DNA of 33,117 bases from SIG299 sp051880375 (GCA_051880375.1 JBJENV010000010.1:1-33117), one strand, 5' to 3'. Positions 15,343 through 24,209 are shown, counted from the stretch's first letter. Numbers and translations: made by a program. Notes: generated by a model from the sequence alone, not told the origin.

Positions 15343-16719
15343 ATGGAACAGGATACGATTGCAGCTGTTGCAACAGGGACAACAAATGCGGGAATCAGTA
15401 TGATTCGTTTGAGCGGAACAGAAGCCTTCCGTATTGCTGATGAGATATTTGTATCAAAAACAGGAAGAAAAAAGCTGTCAGAGCAGAAATCTCATACCAT
15501 ACATTACGGAACCGTAAGACAGGACAGTACGGTGGTGGATGAAGTGCTCGTTTCTGTCATGAGGGCGCCGAACACATATACAAGAGAGGACGTTGTGGAA
15601 ATCAACTGCCACGGTGGTATGATTGTAACGAAAAAGGTGTTGTCGCTTGTACTGGAACACGGTGCGAGGCTTGCAGAGCCGGGAGAATTTACAAAGCGCG
15701 CATTTTTAAACGGAAGAATAGATTTATCGCAGGCAGAGGCAGTCATTGACCTGATTCATGCGACAAACGAGCAGGCAGTAAAAAATTCGGTGCGTCAGCT
15801 TGGCGGAAGTCTGTACCGGAAAATTACCGGGCTTCGGGAATCTATTCTAAGGGATACCGCATTTATTGAAGCCGCATTGGATGACCCGGAGCATATCAGT
15901 CTGGACGGTTTTACAGAAACATTAAAGGAGCATACCGAATACAATAAGGCACAGATAAAAGAGTTATTAAGTCATGCAGCAGACGGAAGAATTATCAAGG
16001 AAGGTATTCGTACCGTAATTCTAGGAAAGCCGAATGCAGGAAAATCAACGTTATTAAATGCACTGGTCGGAGAGGAACGTGCGATTGTTACGGAAATTCC
16101 GGGAACGACAAGAGATACGTTGGAGGAGCTGATTCAGTTAAAGGGAATCGTGCTTCGGATTGTTGATACTGCGGGCATCCGCAATACGTCTGATACGGTA
16201 GAAAAAATCGGTGTGAAAAAGGCAATGGCTGCAGCAGAGGATGCGGATTTGCTGCTTTATGTTGCAGATGCAACAAGGCCACTCGATGAAAATGATGAAA
16301 ATGTCATCGGAATGTTACAGGGAAAAAAAGCAGTGGTACTTTTAAATAAATCAGATCTTCAGATGGTAGTTTCACCGAAAGAGCTGGAAGAAAAAACGGG
16401 CAAGCAGGTGTTTGTCATTTCTGCAAAGGAAGAACAGGGAATTGAGCAACTTGCAGAAGCCGTGGAGCATATGTTTTATCAGGGACTGATTGATAAAAAG
16501 GAAGAGGTCTTTATTACGAATCTTCGTCATGAACAGGCATTAAGGGAAGCGAAGGAAAGTTTAGAACAGGTGCTTAACAGTCTTGCAAACGATATGCCGG
16601 AGGACTTTTATTCCATTGATTTGATGAATGCATACCGGGTACTTGGTGAAATTATCGGAGAAGCGGTCGACGAGGATTTGGTTAATACAATATTCAGGGA
16701 ATTTTGTATGGGAAAATAG
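15343..16719 (+). CDS. mnmE: tRNA modification GTPase MnmE
   Basis: MnmE works with MnmG to add aminomethyl or carboxymethylaminomethyl groups to U34 of certain tRNAs. The protein has the folate-binding N-terminal domain (DTIAAVATGTTNAGISMIRLSG), a helical domain, an inserted G domain with GKPNAGKST, the switch region IPGTTRDT, DTAGIR and NKSD, and the essential C-terminal CMGK. The frame is open earlier, but the ATG at 15343 gives a 458-residue protein with the family N-terminus, so the upstream start is rejected. mnmG follows 17 bases after the stop, its usual partner. Confidence 0.96.
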   Translation: MEQDTIAAVATGTTNAGISMIRLSGTEAFRIADEIFVSKTGRKKLSEQKSHTIHYGTVRQDSTVVDEVLVSVMRAPNTYTREDVVEINCHGGMIVTKKVLSLVLEHGARLAEPGEFTKRAFLNGRIDLSQAEAVIDLIHATNEQAVKNSVRQLGGSLYRKITGLRESILRDTAFIEAALDDPEHISLDGFTETLKEHTEYNKAQIKELLSHAADGRIIKEGIRTVILGKPNAGKSTLLNALVGEERAIVTEIPGTTRDTLEELIQLKGIVLRIVDTAGIRNTSDTVEKIGVKKAMAAAEDADLLLYVADATRPLDENDENVIGMLQGKKAVVLLNKSDLQMVVSPKELEEKTGKQVFVISAKEEQGIEQLAEAVEHMFYQGLIDKKEEVFITNLRHEQALREAKESLEQVLNSLANDMPEDFYSIDLMNAYRVLGEIIGEAVDEDLVNTIFREFCMGK

Positions 16720-16736
16720 ATAGGAGAGGAACGTCA

Positions 16737-18620
16737 GTGGAGGAACAGAAGAATTACTATTATGAAGCTTACGATGTCGTTGTCATCGGTGCGGGACATG
16801 CCGGCTGTGAAGCGGCATTGGCATGTGCAAGACTTTCCATGAATACGCTGATGTTTACGGTCAGCATGGACAGTGTTGCGATGATGCCGTGTAATCCGAA
16901 CATCGGAGGAACATCAAAAGGACATCTGGTTCGTGAAATCGATGCACTCGGCGGAGAAATGGGAAAAAACATCGACCGGACATATATTCAGTCCAAGATG
17001 TTAAATGTGTCAAAGGGACCGGCGGTGCATTCACTTCGTGCACAGGCAGATAAACAGGATTACAGCCGTTCCATGCGGAAGGTTGTGGAACATCAGGATC
17101 ATCTGACCGTGAAACAGGGAGAGGTTGTGGAAATCTTAACTGAAAACGGTGCAGTCTGCGGAGTAAAGACTTATTCCGGTGCGGTTTATCCGTGCAGGGC
17201 AGCAATTTTGTGTACGGGCACCTATTTAAAGGCAAGGTGTATTTACGGAGAAACGAGCAATTACACGGGACCGAACGGACTTCCGGCAGCCAATTATTTA
17301 ACCGACTCCTTAAAAAAACTCGGCATTGAAATGTATCGGTTTAAGACCGGTACACCGGCAAGAATTGATAAACGTTCCATTGACTTTTCTAAAATGGAGG
17401 AGCAGTTCGGTGATGAGAAGGTACAGCCGTTTTCCTTTGAAACAGACCGTCACAGCATGACAAAGGAACAGGTATCGTGCTGGCTTACTTATACGAATGA
17501 AACGACACATGAAATCATCCGGGAGAATATTCATCGTTCTCCGCTGTTTTCCGGCAGCATCAAAGGCACCGGTCCGAGATACTGTCCGTCGATTGAAGAC
17601 AAGGTTGTGAAATTTCCGGATAAAGACCGTCATCAGGTATTTATCGAGCCGGAGGGTAATTATACAAACGAAATGTATATTTCGGGTATGTCAAGTTCTC
17701 TTCCGGAGGATGTGCAGGTTGCAATGTACCGTTCGGTGCCGGGACTGGAGCATGCAAACATTGTGAGAAATGCTTATGCCATCGAATATGACTGCATCAA
17801 TCCGATGCAGTTAAAGCCGAGTCTGGAGTTTAAGAGTATTTCCGGATTATTCAGTGCCGGTCAGATGAACGGAAGCTCCGGCTATGAAGAAGCCGCTGCG
17901 CAGGGAATCATGGCAGGCATTAATGCAGCAAGAAAACTTTCCGGCAAGGAACCGGTAGTTCTCGACCGCTCGCAGGCGTACATCGGAGTGTTAATTGATG
18001 ACCTTGTAACAAAGGAAACCCATGAGCCGTATCGTATGATGACCTCGCGTGCGGAATACCGTTTGCTGCTCCGTCAGGATAATGCCGATTTGCGTCTGAC
18101 CGAAATCGGTCATGATATCGGACTGATTTCTGACGAACGATATGAGTCTTTGAAAATCAAGAAGCGGCAGATTGCCGAAGAAATGAAGCGTTTAAAGCAG
18201 ACGATGATGGGCGGAAATGCAAAGGTACAGGAATTTCTTATGAAGCATAACAGCACTCCGTTAAAAACCGCGCTTTCTCTTGCGGAGCTGTTAACAAGGC
18301 CGGAATTAAATTACGAACTGCTCGCAGAAATTGATACGGACAGACCTGGGCTTCCGGAGGAAGTGACCGAGCAGGTAGAAATTGAATTAAAGTATTCCGG
18401 ATATATTGAGCGCCAACAGCGTCAGGTAGAGCAGTTTAAGAAAACGGAACACCGCAGAATACCGGAGAACATCGATTATGATGCAGTGCCGTCGCTTCGC
18501 ATTGAAGCAAGACAGAAGTTAAAGCAGATTCGTCCGGAAAATATCGGGCAGGCATCCCGTATTTCCGGTGTCTCTCCGGCAGATATTTCAGTACTGCTTG
18601 TTTACTTAAAGCAGAATTAA
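16737..18620 (+). CDS. mnmG: tRNA uridine-5-carboxymethylaminomethyl modification enzyme MnmG (GidA)
   Basis: MnmG is the FAD enzyme partner of MnmE in wobble-uridine modification. It has an N-terminal Rossmann dinucleotide motif (VIGAGHAGCEAA), MPCNPNIGGTSKGHLVREIDALGG, the GTPARIDKRSID segment, and a C-terminal helical domain that binds MnmE and tRNA. The frame is open upstream into mnmE, but the GTG at 16737-16739, with AGGAGAGG seven bases before it, gives the canonical N-terminus and 627 residues. rsmG follows closely, the common mnmE-mnmG-rsmG arrangement near origins. Confidence 0.96.
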   Translation: MEEQKNYYYEAYDVVVIGAGHAGCEAALACARLSMNTLMFTVSMDSVAMMPCNPNIGGTSKGHLVREIDALGGEMGKNIDRTYIQSKMLNVSKGPAVHSLRAQADKQDYSRSMRKVVEHQDHLTVKQGEVVEILTENGAVCGVKTYSGAVYPCRAAILCTGTYLKARCIYGETSNYTGPNGLPAANYLTDSLKKLGIEMYRFKTGTPARIDKRSIDFSKMEEQFGDEKVQPFSFETDRHSMTKEQVSCWLTYTNETTHEIIRENIHRSPLFSGSIKGTGPRYCPSIEDKVVKFPDKDRHQVFIEPEGNYTNEMYISGMSSSLPEDVQVAMYRSVPGLEHANIVRNAYAIEYDCINPMQLKPSLEFKSISGLFSAGQMNGSSGYEEAAAQGIMAGINAARKLSGKEPVVLDRSQAYIGVLIDDLVTKETHEPYRMMTSRAEYRLLLRQDNADLRLTEIGHDIGLISDERYESLKIKKRQIAEEMKRLKQTMMGGNAKVQEFLMKHNSTPLKTALSLAELLTRPELNYELLAEIDTDRPGLPEEVTEQVEIELKYSGYIERQQRQVEQFKKTEHRRIPENIDYDAVPSLRIEARQKLKQIRPENIGQASRISGVSPADISVLLVYLKQN

Positions 18621-18645
18621 CAGAAGGAAGTTAAGGGGACTTGGG

Positions 18646-19377
18646 ATGGAGCAGAGAAATCATTCAAAATTAACGGAAGGTTTAAAAGAATGGGGAATCG
18701 AACTGTCAAAGCAGCAGCTTTCGCAGCTCGATTGCTATTATGAGATGCTTGTCGAAAAAAACAAGGTGATGAACCTGACTGCCATTACGGAATACGAAGA
18801 CGTTTTGATAAAGCATTTTTTAGACAGTCTTTCTCTTGTTCAGGCAATTTCGTTACAAAAGGAACTTCATGTATTGGATATGGGAACCGGAGCAGGTTTT
18901 CCGGGACTTCCGTTAAAAATAGCTTTTCCGCATTTGGAAATTACACTGATGGATTCTTTAAATAAGAGAATTGTCTTTTTACAGGAGGTCATTGCCAAAC
19001 TTGGTCTGACCGGAATTCGTGCCATACATGCAAGAGCAGAGGAAGCAGCAGGAAAGACAGAATACAGGGAGCAGTATGATTTATGCGTTTCACGTGCAGT
19101 TGCAAGACTTTCTTCCTTGTCGGAGTTTTGTCTGCCGTTTGTAAAGCAGGGAGGATATTTTATCCCATACAAATCAGGCGATATTGCGGAGGAATGTAAG
19201 GAAGCCGGTTTTGCAATTCATGAACTGGGCGGTGAAATGAAAAACAAGCTTCTGTTTCATCTACCGAATTCGGACATTGAGAGAACACTTCTTGTCATAG
19301 AGAAGAGAAAACAGACGCCGAAAAAGTATCCGCGGGCAGGCGGTAAACCGCTCAAGCAGCCGTTGATAAAGTCGTAA
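18646..19377 (+). CDS. rsmG: 16S rRNA (guanine527-N7)-methyltransferase RsmG
   Basis: RsmG uses S-adenosylmethionine to methylate G527 of 16S rRNA in the streptomycin-binding region. The 243-residue protein shows the N-terminal QLSQLDCYYEMLVEKNKVMNL segment, then HFLDSL, the SAM-binding VLDMGTGAGFPGLPL, and SRAVA near residue 150. The ATG follows a GGGGACTTGGG leader with only a modest ribosome site. Loss of this enzyme gives low-level streptomycin resistance in other species. It is the last of the conserved mnmE-mnmG-rsmG run. Confidence 0.95.
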   Translation: MEQRNHSKLTEGLKEWGIELSKQQLSQLDCYYEMLVEKNKVMNLTAITEYEDVLIKHFLDSLSLVQAISLQKELHVLDMGTGAGFPGLPLKIAFPHLEITLMDSLNKRIVFLQEVIAKLGLTGIRAIHARAEEAAGKTEYREQYDLCVSRAVARLSSLSEFCLPFVKQGGYFIPYKSGDIAEECKEAGFAIHELGGEMKNKLLFHLPNSDIERTLLVIEKRKQTPKKYPRAGGKPLKQPLIKS

Positions 19378-19420
19378 CAATTCAAATTTGTTGTTACTGT
19401 TGTCAGAAAGGACGAAGTAA

Positions 19421-19891
19421 ATGTATATACAGGGAAGGTATTATCTTGGAGGACTTCATGATATCAGCGAATGCCTTGCAATCAGAAAAGAAGTGTTTGG
19501 TGATGAACAGAATTTTCAAGCGGCAGCAAAGGAAGATGAAGACGACAAAAGTGCTGTTTTCGTAGTTGCTTATGAAACGATAGGAGAAAACCTGGTTCCT
19601 GTCGGAACCGGAAGATTGACTTTTCTGGGGGATCGGTATAAAATCGGACGCATTGCGGTAAAGAAGGAATTCAGGGGAAAAAATTACGGAGATTTTATTG
19701 TCCGGATGCTGGTAGACAAAGCCTTTACTATGGGTGCAAAGGAAGTTTACGTGGGTGCTCAGAAACATGCAATTCCATTTTATGAGAAAATCGGTTTTAT
19801 AGTGCAGAATGAATCCTATGAAGAAGACGGTATTTATCATCAAATGATGAAGCTGACGCCATGTACCTGCAAGAAAGAATGCGGACACTAA
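19421..19891 (+). CDS. GNAT-family N-acetyltransferase
   Basis: This 156-residue protein has the GNAT fold: the acetyl-CoA pyrophosphate-binding region reads RIAVKKEFRGKNYGDFIV (an R-G-x-x-Y-G variant of the usual Q/RxxGxG/A), followed by helix VRMLVDKAFTMGAKEVYVGAQ and the C-terminal FYEKIGF motif. The acceptor substrate is not identifiable. The last residues, PCTCKKECGH, are rich in cysteine and could bind metal or be redox-active; this tail is not part of the core fold. It starts 43 bases after rsmG with an AAAGGA ribosome site. Confidence in the family is high, in function low. Confidence 0.85.
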   Translation: MYIQGRYYLGGLHDISECLAIRKEVFGDEQNFQAAAKEDEDDKSAVFVVAYETIGENLVPVGTGRLTFLGDRYKIGRIAVKKEFRGKNYGDFIVRMLVDKAFTMGAKEVYVGAQKHAIPFYEKIGFIVQNESYEEDGIYHQMMKLTPCTCKKECGH

Positions 19892-19899
19892 TTTTTAAC

Positions 19900-19928
19900 T
19901 TTAAAAAGTATTCATTTTGGTATATGAT
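19900..19928 (+). promoter_or_regulatory. Candidate promoter of the two-component pair
   Basis: TTTAAA (19900-19905), 17 bases, TATGAT (19923-19928). The same hexamers and spacing occur before parB. Both hexamers deviate from consensus, so this is a candidate only. Confidence 0.45.
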
Positions 19929-19993
19929 AGAAAGAGATACAAGTTATAAAAAGGCTTTCTCTGTACGGGAAAAAGGACTGATGATATACTGAT

Positions 19994-21043
19994 ATGGAAA
20001 ATAATAAAAATCCATTAAAAAGTGAATATGATGAGATGCTTTCCTTTATTCAGGAACTTCAGAAGGAAGAAATGGAACGTTCCGAAAATATGTTTGCAAT
20101 ACTGAAGGAGCACGAACGTAAAATAAGGCAACGGGAATTAGTGTTAGAGGAACAGGGAAAACGTCGAAGTCCCAATATTGCGATGTTTTCTCCGCTTGAT
20201 TCAGTGGATGCTTTTGATGAAGCTCCGCAATGGAAGGAAGAGCTTGTTGCCTGGCGTGAAGAGCTTCCGAAACTGAAGGAACAATATATTCAGATAAAGG
20301 AGAGGACAACAAAGCTGAATGAATTGAATCAACTTTTTTTGCAGTTTGATCCCGGTATCTCTGACAATGGGCAAAAAGAAGAAGTGATACACGACTATAG
20401 TACGAAACTGTTAGAAACGCAAGAGTTGGACAGAAATCGTATTGCAAGAGACTTACACGATTCAACGGTGCAAAGCTTGACCACGTTAGTGCATCAAACT
20501 GAATTTTGCAGTAAACTTTTGGATATTGATCCGGTACGTGTAAAACTGGAATTGCAGTCTATGATTGAAATGATAAGAAGTATTATTAATGATATGCGTG
20601 AGATTATTTACGACTTACGTCCAATGTCATTAAACAATATTGGTCTGGATGCAGCGATAGATTCTTATTGTACGAGAATCAAAAAGAATGAAGATTTGAA
20701 TATATCTCTCAAAGTAGAAGGAGAAGAGAAAAAGCTTTCTTCTATTGTAAGAGTTACTTTATATCGTATTATGCAGGAGGCATGTAATAATATTATAAAG
20801 CATGCAGCTGCACATAGAGTCTTTGTATCTATTACATATGATGAGGAAAAGATAAAATTAGAAGTAGAAGATGACGGGGTTGGATTTGATATAGAAAAGA
20901 TAGAGGAGAATACAGAGGAGGATGAACTTCACGGATTTGGGTTATCCATTATGCGTGAAAGGGCAAATTTATTGAATGGGACATTTTCTATTACATCACA
21001 ACCAGGAAAAGGAACAAAAATTACAGTTATTGTTCCGGTTTAA
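19994..21043 (+). CDS. Cytoplasmic DegS-like sensor histidine kinase
   Basis: This 349-residue kinase has no membrane span. Residues 1-115 are charged and helix-rich, probably coiled coil, as in DegS. A HisKA_3 dimerisation domain follows, with the phospho-acceptor His155 in RNRIARDLHDSTVQSL, and then a HATPase_c domain with N box EACNNIIKHA, G1 DDGVGFD and G2 GFGLSIMRERA. It should autophosphorylate and pass the phosphate to the response regulator encoded 33 bases downstream. The signal is unknown, presumably cytoplasmic. The ribosome site before the ATG is weak. It sits between rsmG and parA. Confidence 0.9.
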   Translation: MENNKNPLKSEYDEMLSFIQELQKEEMERSENMFAILKEHERKIRQRELVLEEQGKRRSPNIAMFSPLDSVDAFDEAPQWKEELVAWREELPKLKEQYIQIKERTTKLNELNQLFLQFDPGISDNGQKEEVIHDYSTKLLETQELDRNRIARDLHDSTVQSLTTLVHQTEFCSKLLDIDPVRVKLELQSMIEMIRSIINDMREIIYDLRPMSLNNIGLDAAIDSYCTRIKKNEDLNISLKVEGEEKKLSSIVRVTLYRIMQEACNNIIKHAAAHRVFVSITYDEEKIKLEVEDDGVGFDIEKIEENTEEDELHGFGLSIMRERANLLNGTFSITSQPGKGTKITVIVPV

Positions 21044-21076
21044 TTTCTGTTATAAGCAAGAGAGGAGCGGAAAGAA

Positions 21077-21733
21077 ATGAACGGTGTGATAAATATCGTA
21101 ATAGCAGATGACCATTGGATGGTAAGAGAAGGGTTAAAAAAACTATTAGAGTTGCGTGAAAAAGAGGATATAGCTGACATATATGTAGTCGGTGAAGCAA
21201 GCGATGGACAGGAATGTCTGGAACTTATCGATAAGCTGAAACCCGATGTTCTTCTTTTGGATATAAATATGCCAAAAATGAATGGATTGCATGTGTTGGA
21301 AAAATTACGTGACATGGAAAGCAGTCAAAAGGTTTTAATTTTAACAATACATAATGAAGCTGAATATTTGATGAAGGCAGTAGATATCGGAGTAAATGGA
21401 TACGTCCTGAAAGATTCGGATTCTTCCGTTTTGAAAAAAGCAATTTTTACGATATATTCCGGAGAAGATTATATCGATAAAGCGATGCTTCCGGTCATGA
21501 ATGAGACTGTGCGCAATACAACAAAAGTTTCGGATGAAAAATTGACAAAACGTGAGTTGGAAGTGCTAAAACTGCTTGCTGAAGGACTATATAATAAAGA
21601 AATTGCGTATAGATTGTCAATCAGTGAGAAGACAGTGAAAAATCATGTTTCAAATATATTTAAGAAAATCGGAGTCTCAGACCGGACACAAGCAGCTATC
21701 TATGCAATTCGAAATAATTTGCTGGAATATTAG
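21077..21733 (+). CDS. NarL/FixJ-type response regulator (DegU-like)
   Basis: This 218-residue regulator has a receiver domain with acidic pair Asp11-Asp12 and phospho-acceptor Asp62 (LLLDINMPKMNG), Thr and Lys switch residues in LTIHNE and VLKDSD, and a LuxR-type helix-turn-helix with LTKRELEVLKLLAEGLYNKEIA and TVKNHVSNIFKKIGV. Phosphorylation by the upstream kinase is inferred from pairing. Targets are unknown. Two parS sites begin 14 bases after its stop codon, so its DNA lies in the ParB-loaded zone. Confidence 0.92.
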   Translation: MNGVINIVIADDHWMVREGLKKLLELREKEDIADIYVVGEASDGQECLELIDKLKPDVLLLDINMPKMNGLHVLEKLRDMESSQKVLILTIHNEAEYLMKAVDIGVNGYVLKDSDSSVLKKAIFTIYSGEDYIDKAMLPVMNETVRNTTKVSDEKLTKRELEVLKLLAEGLYNKEIAYRLSISEKTVKNHVSNIFKKIGVSDRTQAAIYAIRNNLLEY

Positions 21734-21746
21734 AAGAATTTTTAAA

Positions 21747-21762
21747 TGTTTCACGTGAAACA
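21747..21762. other. parS site 1
   Basis: A perfect match to the 16-bp palindrome TGTTTCACGTGAAACA, the ParB loading site. It lies between the response regulator and parA. Confidence 0.95.
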
Positions 21763-21784
21763 ATTTCTGTATCATTTTGAATTT

Positions 21785-21800
21785 TGTTTCACGTGAAACA
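21785..21800. other. parS site 2
   Basis: A second perfect TGTTTCACGTGAAACA, 38 bases after the first (start to start) and 43 bases before the parA start. It probably also overlaps the parA promoter region. Confidence 0.95.
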
Positions 21801-21842
21801 TTTCATTAAAGAGATAAGAACGGAAAGGTATGGTTAATAATT

Positions 21843-22628
21843 ATGGGAAGAACGATTGCAATAGCAAATCAAAAAGGCGGAGTCGGAAAAACGACAACAG
21901 CAATTAACCTTGCAGCTTCTCTTGCAGAAAAGGAAAATACCGTATTAGTAATTGATATTGACCCACAGGGAAATACAACTTCAGGACTTGGTATTAATAA
22001 GAAGAAGCTCAAGCAAACAGTTTATGATATGATGCTTGGTGAGTGTACTCTGGAAGAGTGCAAAACAAAGAGTGTCATGAAAAATTTATATGTTCTTCCT
22101 TCTGATGTAGATTTAGCAGGTGCGGAGATTGAGCTAATCGGCATTGATAACAGAGAATTTATTTTAAAAAAGCTGGTGGATCCGATTCGTGATGAATATG
22201 ATTATATTATTATTGATTGCCCGCCTTCTTTAAATACCCTGACTGTAAATGCCATGACTACAGCAAATACGGTTTTAGTACCAATCCAGTGTGAATATTA
22301 TGCATTGGAAGGGTTATCTCAGCTGATGCATACCATTGATCTCGTTCAAAAACGTTTGAACCCTGATTTAGAGATAGAAGGTGTCGTATTTACTATGTAT
22401 GACGCCAGAACAAACCTATCACTTCAGGTTGTTGAAAATGTAAAGAAGAATCTTCACCAGAATATTTATAAAACCATTATTCCGAGAAATGTACGTCTGG
22501 CCGAAGCACCGAGCCATGGCCTACCAATCAATTTATATGATTCCAAATCGGCAGGTGCAGAAGGTTATCGTCAGTTGGCAGATGAAGTTATGGAACGCGG
22601 AATCAGAGACTGGTATTCAGATATCTAA
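21843..22628 (+). CDS. parA: Chromosome partitioning ATPase ParA (Soj)
   Basis: ParA/Soj is a Walker-type ATPase that acts with ParB-parS in origin segregation and, in Bacillus, regulates DnaA. The 261-residue protein has the deviant Walker A KGGVGKTTTAINLA, Walker A' VIDIDPQGN, and Walker B YIIIDCPPSL. It is of chromosomal type, without an N-terminal regulatory domain. Ribosome-site spacing to the chosen ATG is long (AAAGG, 14 bases), so translation may be weak. Two parS sites lie upstream and a third lies inside parB. Confidence 0.95.
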   Translation: MGRTIAIANQKGGVGKTTTAINLAASLAEKENTVLVIDIDPQGNTTSGLGINKKKLKQTVYDMMLGECTLEECKTKSVMKNLYVLPSDVDLAGAEIELIGIDNREFILKKLVDPIRDEYDYIIIDCPPSLNTLTVNAMTTANTVLVPIQCEYYALEGLSQLMHTIDLVQKRLNPDLEIEGVVFTMYDARTNLSLQVVENVKKNLHQNIYKTIIPRNVRLAEAPSHGLPINLYDSKSAGAEGYRQLADEVMERGIRDWYSDI

Positions 22629-22654
22629 TAGCTCTCATTGAATGATATTAGTAC

Positions 22655-22683
22655 TTTAAAATCAGAAAGAAAAATGATATGAT
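22655..22683 (+). promoter_or_regulatory. Candidate internal promoter before parB
   Basis: TTTAAA (22655-22660), 17 bases, TATGAT (22678-22683), in the 104-base parA-parB gap. The gap is unusually wide for this pair, which fits separate expression of parB. Both hexamers are imperfect. Confidence 0.45.
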
Positions 22684-22732
22684 ATAGAAGTAACTTGCAG
22701 TGAAGAAAAAATGGAAGGAGCACAACAGATAG

Positions 22733-23632
22733 ATGGCGACAAAGAAAAGAGGTCTTGGAACAGGCCTTGATAACCTGATTCCCGATTATTCCATAGAAAA
22801 CAAAAAGACAAAAAATGAAGAAATTGAAAATGTTTCACGTGAAACATTAATACCAATCAATGAAATAGATCCAAACAGAGCACAGCCAAGAACACATTTT
22901 GATGAGGATGCACTTCAGGAGCTGGCTGATTCTATTCGACAGTATGGTATTATTGAACCGCTTGTAGTGCAAAAGAAAGGAAAACGCTTTGAGATTATAG
23001 CGGGTGAGCGCAGATGGCGTGCTGCAAGAATTGCCGGTTTAAAGGAAGTACCGGTAGTAATAAAGGAATACTCGGATCAGGAAATCTTTACGATTGCTTT
23101 GATTGAAAATATTCAGCGTGAAGATTTAAATCCGATTGAAGAAGCGATTGCTTACCAAAAGCTGATTCGTGAATTAAGCTTAAAGCAGGATGAGGTAGCA
23201 GAAAAAGTTGCAAAAAGTCGTACTGCAATTACAAATTCCATGCGTCTGTTAAAACTGGATGAAAGAGTACAGCAAATGCTAATTGATGAAATGATTTCGG
23301 AAGGTCATGGTCGTGCGCTGCTTCCAATTACTGATGCAGAAGAGCAATTTACCGTAGCAATGAAGGTATTTGATGAAAAGCTGAGCGTTCGTGAAACAGA
23401 GAAGCTGGTAAAGAAGCTAATGGAAGAAAAGCAGAAGAAGCCGGAAGAAAAATTACCGGAAGTAAAGGATGACAGTTTTATTTACCGTGGATTAGAAGAA
23501 AAGCTGAAGCAGTCACTAGGTGCGAAGGTAGAAATCAAAAAGAAGGCAAATAATTCGGGAAAAATTGAAATCGAATATTATTCGATGGAAGAGCTGGAAC
23601 GAATTGTCGAGTTAATGGAATCAGTACGATAG
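22733..23632 (+). CDS. parB: Chromosome partitioning protein ParB (Spo0J)
   Basis: ParB/Spo0J is a CTP-dependent DNA clamp that loads at parS, spreads, and recruits SMC condensin. The 299-residue protein has the N-terminal ParA-stimulating KKRGLGTGLDNLIP peptide, the CTP-binding motifs GERRWRAARIAG and ENIQREDLNPIEEA, the helix-turn-helix (SLKQDEVAEKVAKSRTAITNSMRLL) that reads parS, and a C-terminal dimerisation domain with YSMEELERIVELM. A perfect parS site is embedded in its own coding sequence near codons 33-38. It follows parA by 104 bases. Confidence 0.95.
   Translation: MATKKRGLGTGLDNLIPDYSIENKKTKNEEIENVSRETLIPINEIDPNRAQPRTHFDEDALQELADSIRQYGIIEPLVVQKKGKRFEIIAGERRWRAARIAGLKEVPVVIKEYSDQEIFTIALIENIQREDLNPIEEAIAYQKLIRELSLKQDEVAEKVAKSRTAITNSMRLLKLDERVQQMLIDEMISEGHGRALLPITDAEEQFTVAMKVFDEKLSVRETEKLVKKLMEEKQKKPEEKLPEVKDDSFIYRGLEEKLKQSLGAKVEIKKKANNSGKIEIEYYSMEELERIVELMESVR
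22831..22846. other. parS site 3, inside parB
   Basis: A perfect TGTTTCACGTGAAACA within the parB coding region, encoding part of ENVSRETL. B. subtilis also has a parS site inside spo0J. Perfect conservation in a coding context indicates selection for the DNA site as well as the protein. Confidence 0.95.
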
Positions 23633-23648
23633 AGAAAAGAGGATGTAT

Positions 23649-24155
23649 ATGAATATGAATCAGCAGCAGATTTTGCTTATTGCAGTGATTGTATTGGCAA
23701 TCATTACGGTAGCACTGCTTACAACAACAGTGATTTTGCTTGTAAAGGTTGGAAATCTGACGAAAAAGTACAAAGCATTTATGAAGGGTGCTGAGGGCAG
23801 AGATTTGGAAAGTACGATACTGACCCGTTTTAAAGAAATTGATACTTTAAAGTCAGAGAGTAAATATATCAGTGAAAAGTTGAATATTGCCTGTGACACC
23901 TTACTGACTGCATATCAGAAAATCGGCATTGTAAAGTATGATGCATTCAAGGAGATGGGCGGAAAGCTAAGCTTTTCTCTTTGTATGTTAGATGATCAGG
24001 ATAATGGTTTTGTTTTGACATCCATGCATACAAGAGAAGGCTGTTATACTTATATTAAGGAAATCATCAAAGGAGAGGCTTATGTGATTCTTGCATCGGA
24101 GGAACGCAGAGCTTTGGATGAAGCCAAAAACAAAAGGAATTTCATGGCAGAATAA
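23649..24155 (+). CDS. DUF4446-family membrane-anchored protein
   Basis: This protein of about 168 residues has one N-terminal membrane span (about residues 6-31), a short coiled region, and a small alpha/beta domain with KIGIVKYDAFKEMGGKLSFSLCMLDDQDNGFVLTSMHTREGCYTYIKEI, quoted here in overlapping parts only as recognisable features: YDAF, GGKLSFS, LDDQDNG and REGCYTYIK. Those features and the position right after parB fit the DUF4446 family, common in Clostridia; function is unknown. The ATG at 23649 is preferred over one six bases upstream because AGAGG then stands six bases away. A strong terminator follows. Confidence 0.75.
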   Translation: MNMNQQQILLIAVIVLAIITVALLTTTVILLVKVGNLTKKYKAFMKGAEGRDLESTILTRFKEIDTLKSESKYISEKLNIACDTLLTAYQKIGIVKYDAFKEMGGKLSFSLCMLDDQDNGFVLTSMHTREGCYTYIKEIIKGEAYVILASEERRALDEAKNKRNFMAE

Positions 24156-24209
24156 ATTTGTAACATATTTACATATTTATTTACAACATGCAACTACATG
24201 AATAAAGAA

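Noticed and set aside
19374..19397. Hairpin GTAACAA/TTGTTAC across the rsmG stop codon as a terminator
   Set aside because: The stem is short, A/T-rich and has no T tract after it.
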